A stretch of 13,979 nucleotides of DNA from an uncultured Clostridia bacterium (lineage in GTDB: Bacteria; Bacillota; Clostridia; TANB77; CAG-508): assembly GCA_948585895.1 (NCBI GenBank), contig CAPBNZ010000045.1, positions 1-13,979 of the forward strand, in the 5' to 3' direction. The notes below the pieces were generated by a model that did not search any database, had not been told where the DNA came from, and saw nothing but the letters and a program-made list of their open reading frames with translations. Shown one piece after another: positions 13,101 to 13,979 of the stretch. Every line of letters starts with the position of its first letter. Position 1 is the stretch's first letter. The position numbers and the translations under genes were made by a program.

Positions 13101-13979
13101 ATTTTTTTAGACAACTTGTATAAAATCCATCTGTTCCTCCTGGATTTAGATTTCCTACAAGTACTTCATTTGCTACATTATATAATGTCATCGCATTTGA
13201 ATACATTTTACCTTCAAATAGTAATATGTCTGATACTCTTGCACCACCTATTTCAAATCCATACCAACGTTGATAATAGTTATAAGCATATATCATTTTA
13301 TTTATTTTTTCAGTTCCTATTAATTCTTTTTCTATTTTTTTGTTTAGAACTTCATTATTCAACATAAGTATACTACTTTCATCATTTTGTAAAATTTGAA
13401 GTGCTATTTCTTCTGCCATATTTTTAATTACATTATTATAATTATCTCTATATAATCTGCTATCTGCTGCTGCAGTAAGTGGCTCTAAAACTGTGTTATA
13501 ATCTAATGATTTTATATAATCAGCTAATTTTTTTACAACTTCTGAGTCTTCATTTATAATATAATTTCCAAACGCATAACTTAGATTTAATTCTGGTATT
13601 TTATATATTGCAATATTTCCCATAAGTTTTTCAAAGTTTACTTCATATTCCTGTACTGTATAATCAGTAAATACCACTTTTATTTTTGTTATTCCACTTT
13701 CAATTATTTTCTTAGCTATATCATCTGTTATCATTGTGTTTGTATCACATAGCAATTCTTTTGTTTCTGGATGATATAAGTCTTCTAATAAGTATCTTCC
13801 AACTAGTCTTTCGTCTAGCTTTTCTAATACTTGGTTTCCATCTCTAATTTCTTCTATTTCAATTCCATCGTGCGTTCCACAGTCATCTTCTCTGATTATT
13901 AAGTCTGATGCAACGTCAACAAGTCTTCTTGTTAAGTATCCAGAGTCGGCTGTTCTTAAGGCTGTATCGGCAAGACCTT
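10120..13979 (-). CDS. Open frame: RpoC fragment fused in frame to an M26-family zinc metallopeptidase (open at right edge)
   Basis: The frame has 1285 visible codons from 13977 and no stop before the window edge. Residues 1 to about 100 are RpoC (see the separate entry). From about residue 100 (near 13680) the sequence matches the catalytic half of peptidase M26 (IgA1 protease/ZmpB-ZmpC-like): VVFTDYTVQEYEVNFEKL, a LYRDNYNNVIK block, YNYYQRWYGFE, DWFTEYFG and ILPVITLPNDCAYMISGP. The zinc site HEFEH is at residues 513-517, followed by E535 (or E539) in GARVQLETLTEG as third ligand. From about residue 829 a GLUG/beta-helix-like region follows, with repeated FxGxLDGNGHKI and xVxNLxxENxxI units, ending GYPELK. 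M26 enzymes are surface-exposed or secreted proteases of host IgA1, mucins or matrix proteins. The expected signal peptide and N-terminal region are absent, replaced by RpoC. No dockerin or sorting signal is seen at the C-terminus. A TTG at 13755 is inside the RpoC part, has no ribosome binding site and is not a start. Confidence 0.85.
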   Translation of the reverse strand, partial: GLADTALRTADSGYLTRRLVDVASDLIIREDDCGTHDGIEIEEIRDGNQVLEKLDERLVGRYLLEDLYHPETKELLCDTNTMITDDIAKKIIESGITKIKVVFTDYTVQEYEVNFEKLMGNIAIYKIPELNLSYAFGNYIINEDSEVVKKLADYIKSLDYNTVLEPLTAAADSRLYRDNYNNVIKNMAEEIALQILQNDESSILMLNNEVLNKKIEKELIGTEKINKMIYAYNYYQRWYGFEIGGARVSDILLFEGKMYSNAMTLYNVANEVLVGNLNPGGTDGFYTSCLKKYTGSSTVGYFLNYIIANIGGYEDVNDWFTEYFGARNILAEVSVNHLPEIGYRGWYQLTKKAKMILPVITLPNDCAYMISGPAHLQFGPSQLYHKDPQTEAGRTEVENKVNNHVKLVKSHFSTLADSFDYKKWNNYCIMVYDCTKIITGYKNTYFPGTNIVISTGPVYTQGKVGLEYPFFKNFSEVFGLWQPGGSSAGVGNTAGFLWFQARPGLTNFDTWTHEFEHALYDKIMLYQRGARVQLETLTEGNVQQYANWSENNLTQDVGPYYFNTSFYLNKEGNATQNLTPERINTREKLENYYKGQQNALDLLDYIEGKAFIRLTPEQQAKIATRMNISAGWSSWGGITAAQATAMNLTSLEALYDNRIVLRPNNAWGVSVRGLAVINGLGSNDYGFESVWVNRWFLGHLDGGYADAFSTKRNFFEMLGYAGVDGYVTYGSKASANDLDAIKKITKMVTGTEMDWKQYKMSRYATVEENINNNKYIDVQYMIDRYTEALTNDANKGDRNISQRTNLRKIYYHYLKSATNDFVADPLGTDVEVTHIKTAQELVEKINEKPYGYYVLDNDIDFSEMTTNVTQTFMGRLDGNGHKIIGNKIPIFNKIRYGYVGNLTLENTDIPRTNTTSGALANKIESSTAEKINATGLKMFLGSRNDLALIGGAVSNVITRDCSVERLVVKISNKDEFVEKLNAETGGLFELTGDIDFAGHTGTTNTVIAGTFTGKIDGKGHKISNLNNSALFEQFNGTVENLNIENCTNTKATTDFVGIFALKSSGAKFSNMKFKDVTVQGRNNVAVVVAVDNSNSTFDRISIKNANLSGSGVYIAGLVGRKYGGTVTNVYVDGNLSVTAIANAGIIGSTETNVTVSNVIADVNIERTADSENKNRKQNAGIVGLPNGNTSRIKNSLSFGNMSAYTEEMLPSKFMYGDESFIKTMLTKCYEYSQATGKSDATSNTAGNLDAVSKSELNKEFYKNLEFDENIWDLDNLNSKGYPELK
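13678..13979 (-). pseudogene. rpoC: RNA polymerase beta' subunit fragment (bridge helix to second zinc site), truncated
   Basis: The first ~100 residues of the frame entering at the right edge are clearly RpoC. They show GLADTALRTADSGYLTRRLVDVA (the bridge helix), IIREDDCGTHDGIEIEEI with the first cysteine of the second zinc site, then ERLVGRYLLEDLYHPET and MITDDIAKKIIESGITKIKV. In a normal RpoC the next residues would be close to RSVLTC with the remaining zinc cysteines (C-x6-C-x2-C), then the trigger loop and C-terminus. All of that is missing, and M26 peptidase sequence follows without a frame break. Without the trigger loop it cannot be a working beta' subunit. An intact rpoC must exist elsewhere in the organism, or this join is artificial. 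Assembly error is my leading explanation. Confidence 0.92.

Noticed and set aside
13734..13755. TTG at 13755 or ATG at 13734 as the start of the M26 peptidase
   Set aside because: Both are inside sequence that is clearly RpoC, and no ribosome binding site precedes them; the frame stays open to the window edge.

Overview
The window is AT-rich and coding-dense, with strong AAGGAG-type ribosome binding sites, LPXTG-type surface proteins, a pyrB-pyrI pair, and a MurE and RpoC of Gram-positive type. Together these point to a low-GC Firmicute of the class Clostridia, probably an uncultured gut lineage. The genus cannot be read from the sequence.

Layout from left to right: (1) 1-369, minus strand: the N-terminal third of murE (peptidoglycan precursor synthesis), running off the left edge. 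(2) 370-746: an AT-rich divergent intergenic region holding a 24-bp perfect palindrome near murE and a good promoter for the next gene. (3) 747-2527, plus strand: a two-gene unit of a PP2C-type Ser/Thr phosphatase with an unrecognised N-terminal half, and a small DUF1292-like protein. (4) 2526-2578: a terminator between converging units. (5) 2644-3974, minus strand: pyrB-pyrI (aspartate carbamoyltransferase catalytic and regulatory chains), translationally coupled and driven by a near-consensus promoter with a short leader. (6) 4076-9799, minus strand: a cell-surface cohesin/dockerin locus. A secreted 1268-residue transglutaminase-like protein carries its own cohesin and a C-terminal dockerin. 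It is followed 19 bp later by a cohesin protein with an LPETG sorting signal. A terminator comes next, then a separately promoted second cohesin protein with an LPKAG variant signal. (7) 9833-10119: a non-coding stretch with a promoter, two interlocked inverted repeats and a terminator. (8) 10120-13979, minus strand: one open frame that starts, at the right edge, as the bridge-helix region of RNA polymerase beta' (RpoC). After about 100 residues it becomes an M26-family (IgA1 protease/Zmp-like) zinc metallopeptidase followed by a GLUG/beta-helix-like region.

How the genes work together: the surface locus looks like a small non-cellulosomal docking system. The dockerin of the transglutaminase-like protein could bind cohesins displayed by the two wall-anchored proteins. 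Because that protein also has a cohesin, it could act as an adaptor or form chains. The M26 peptidase next to it fits a host-glycoprotein or immunoglobulin-facing surface function, but it shows no dockerin or sorting signal in the visible part.

The two points most worth a second look are this cohesin/dockerin/transglutaminase set and the RpoC-M26 fusion. The fusion removes the RpoC trigger loop and three of the four second-zinc-site cysteines. It is therefore most likely an assembly chimera or a rearranged partial copy, not a working polymerase subunit.
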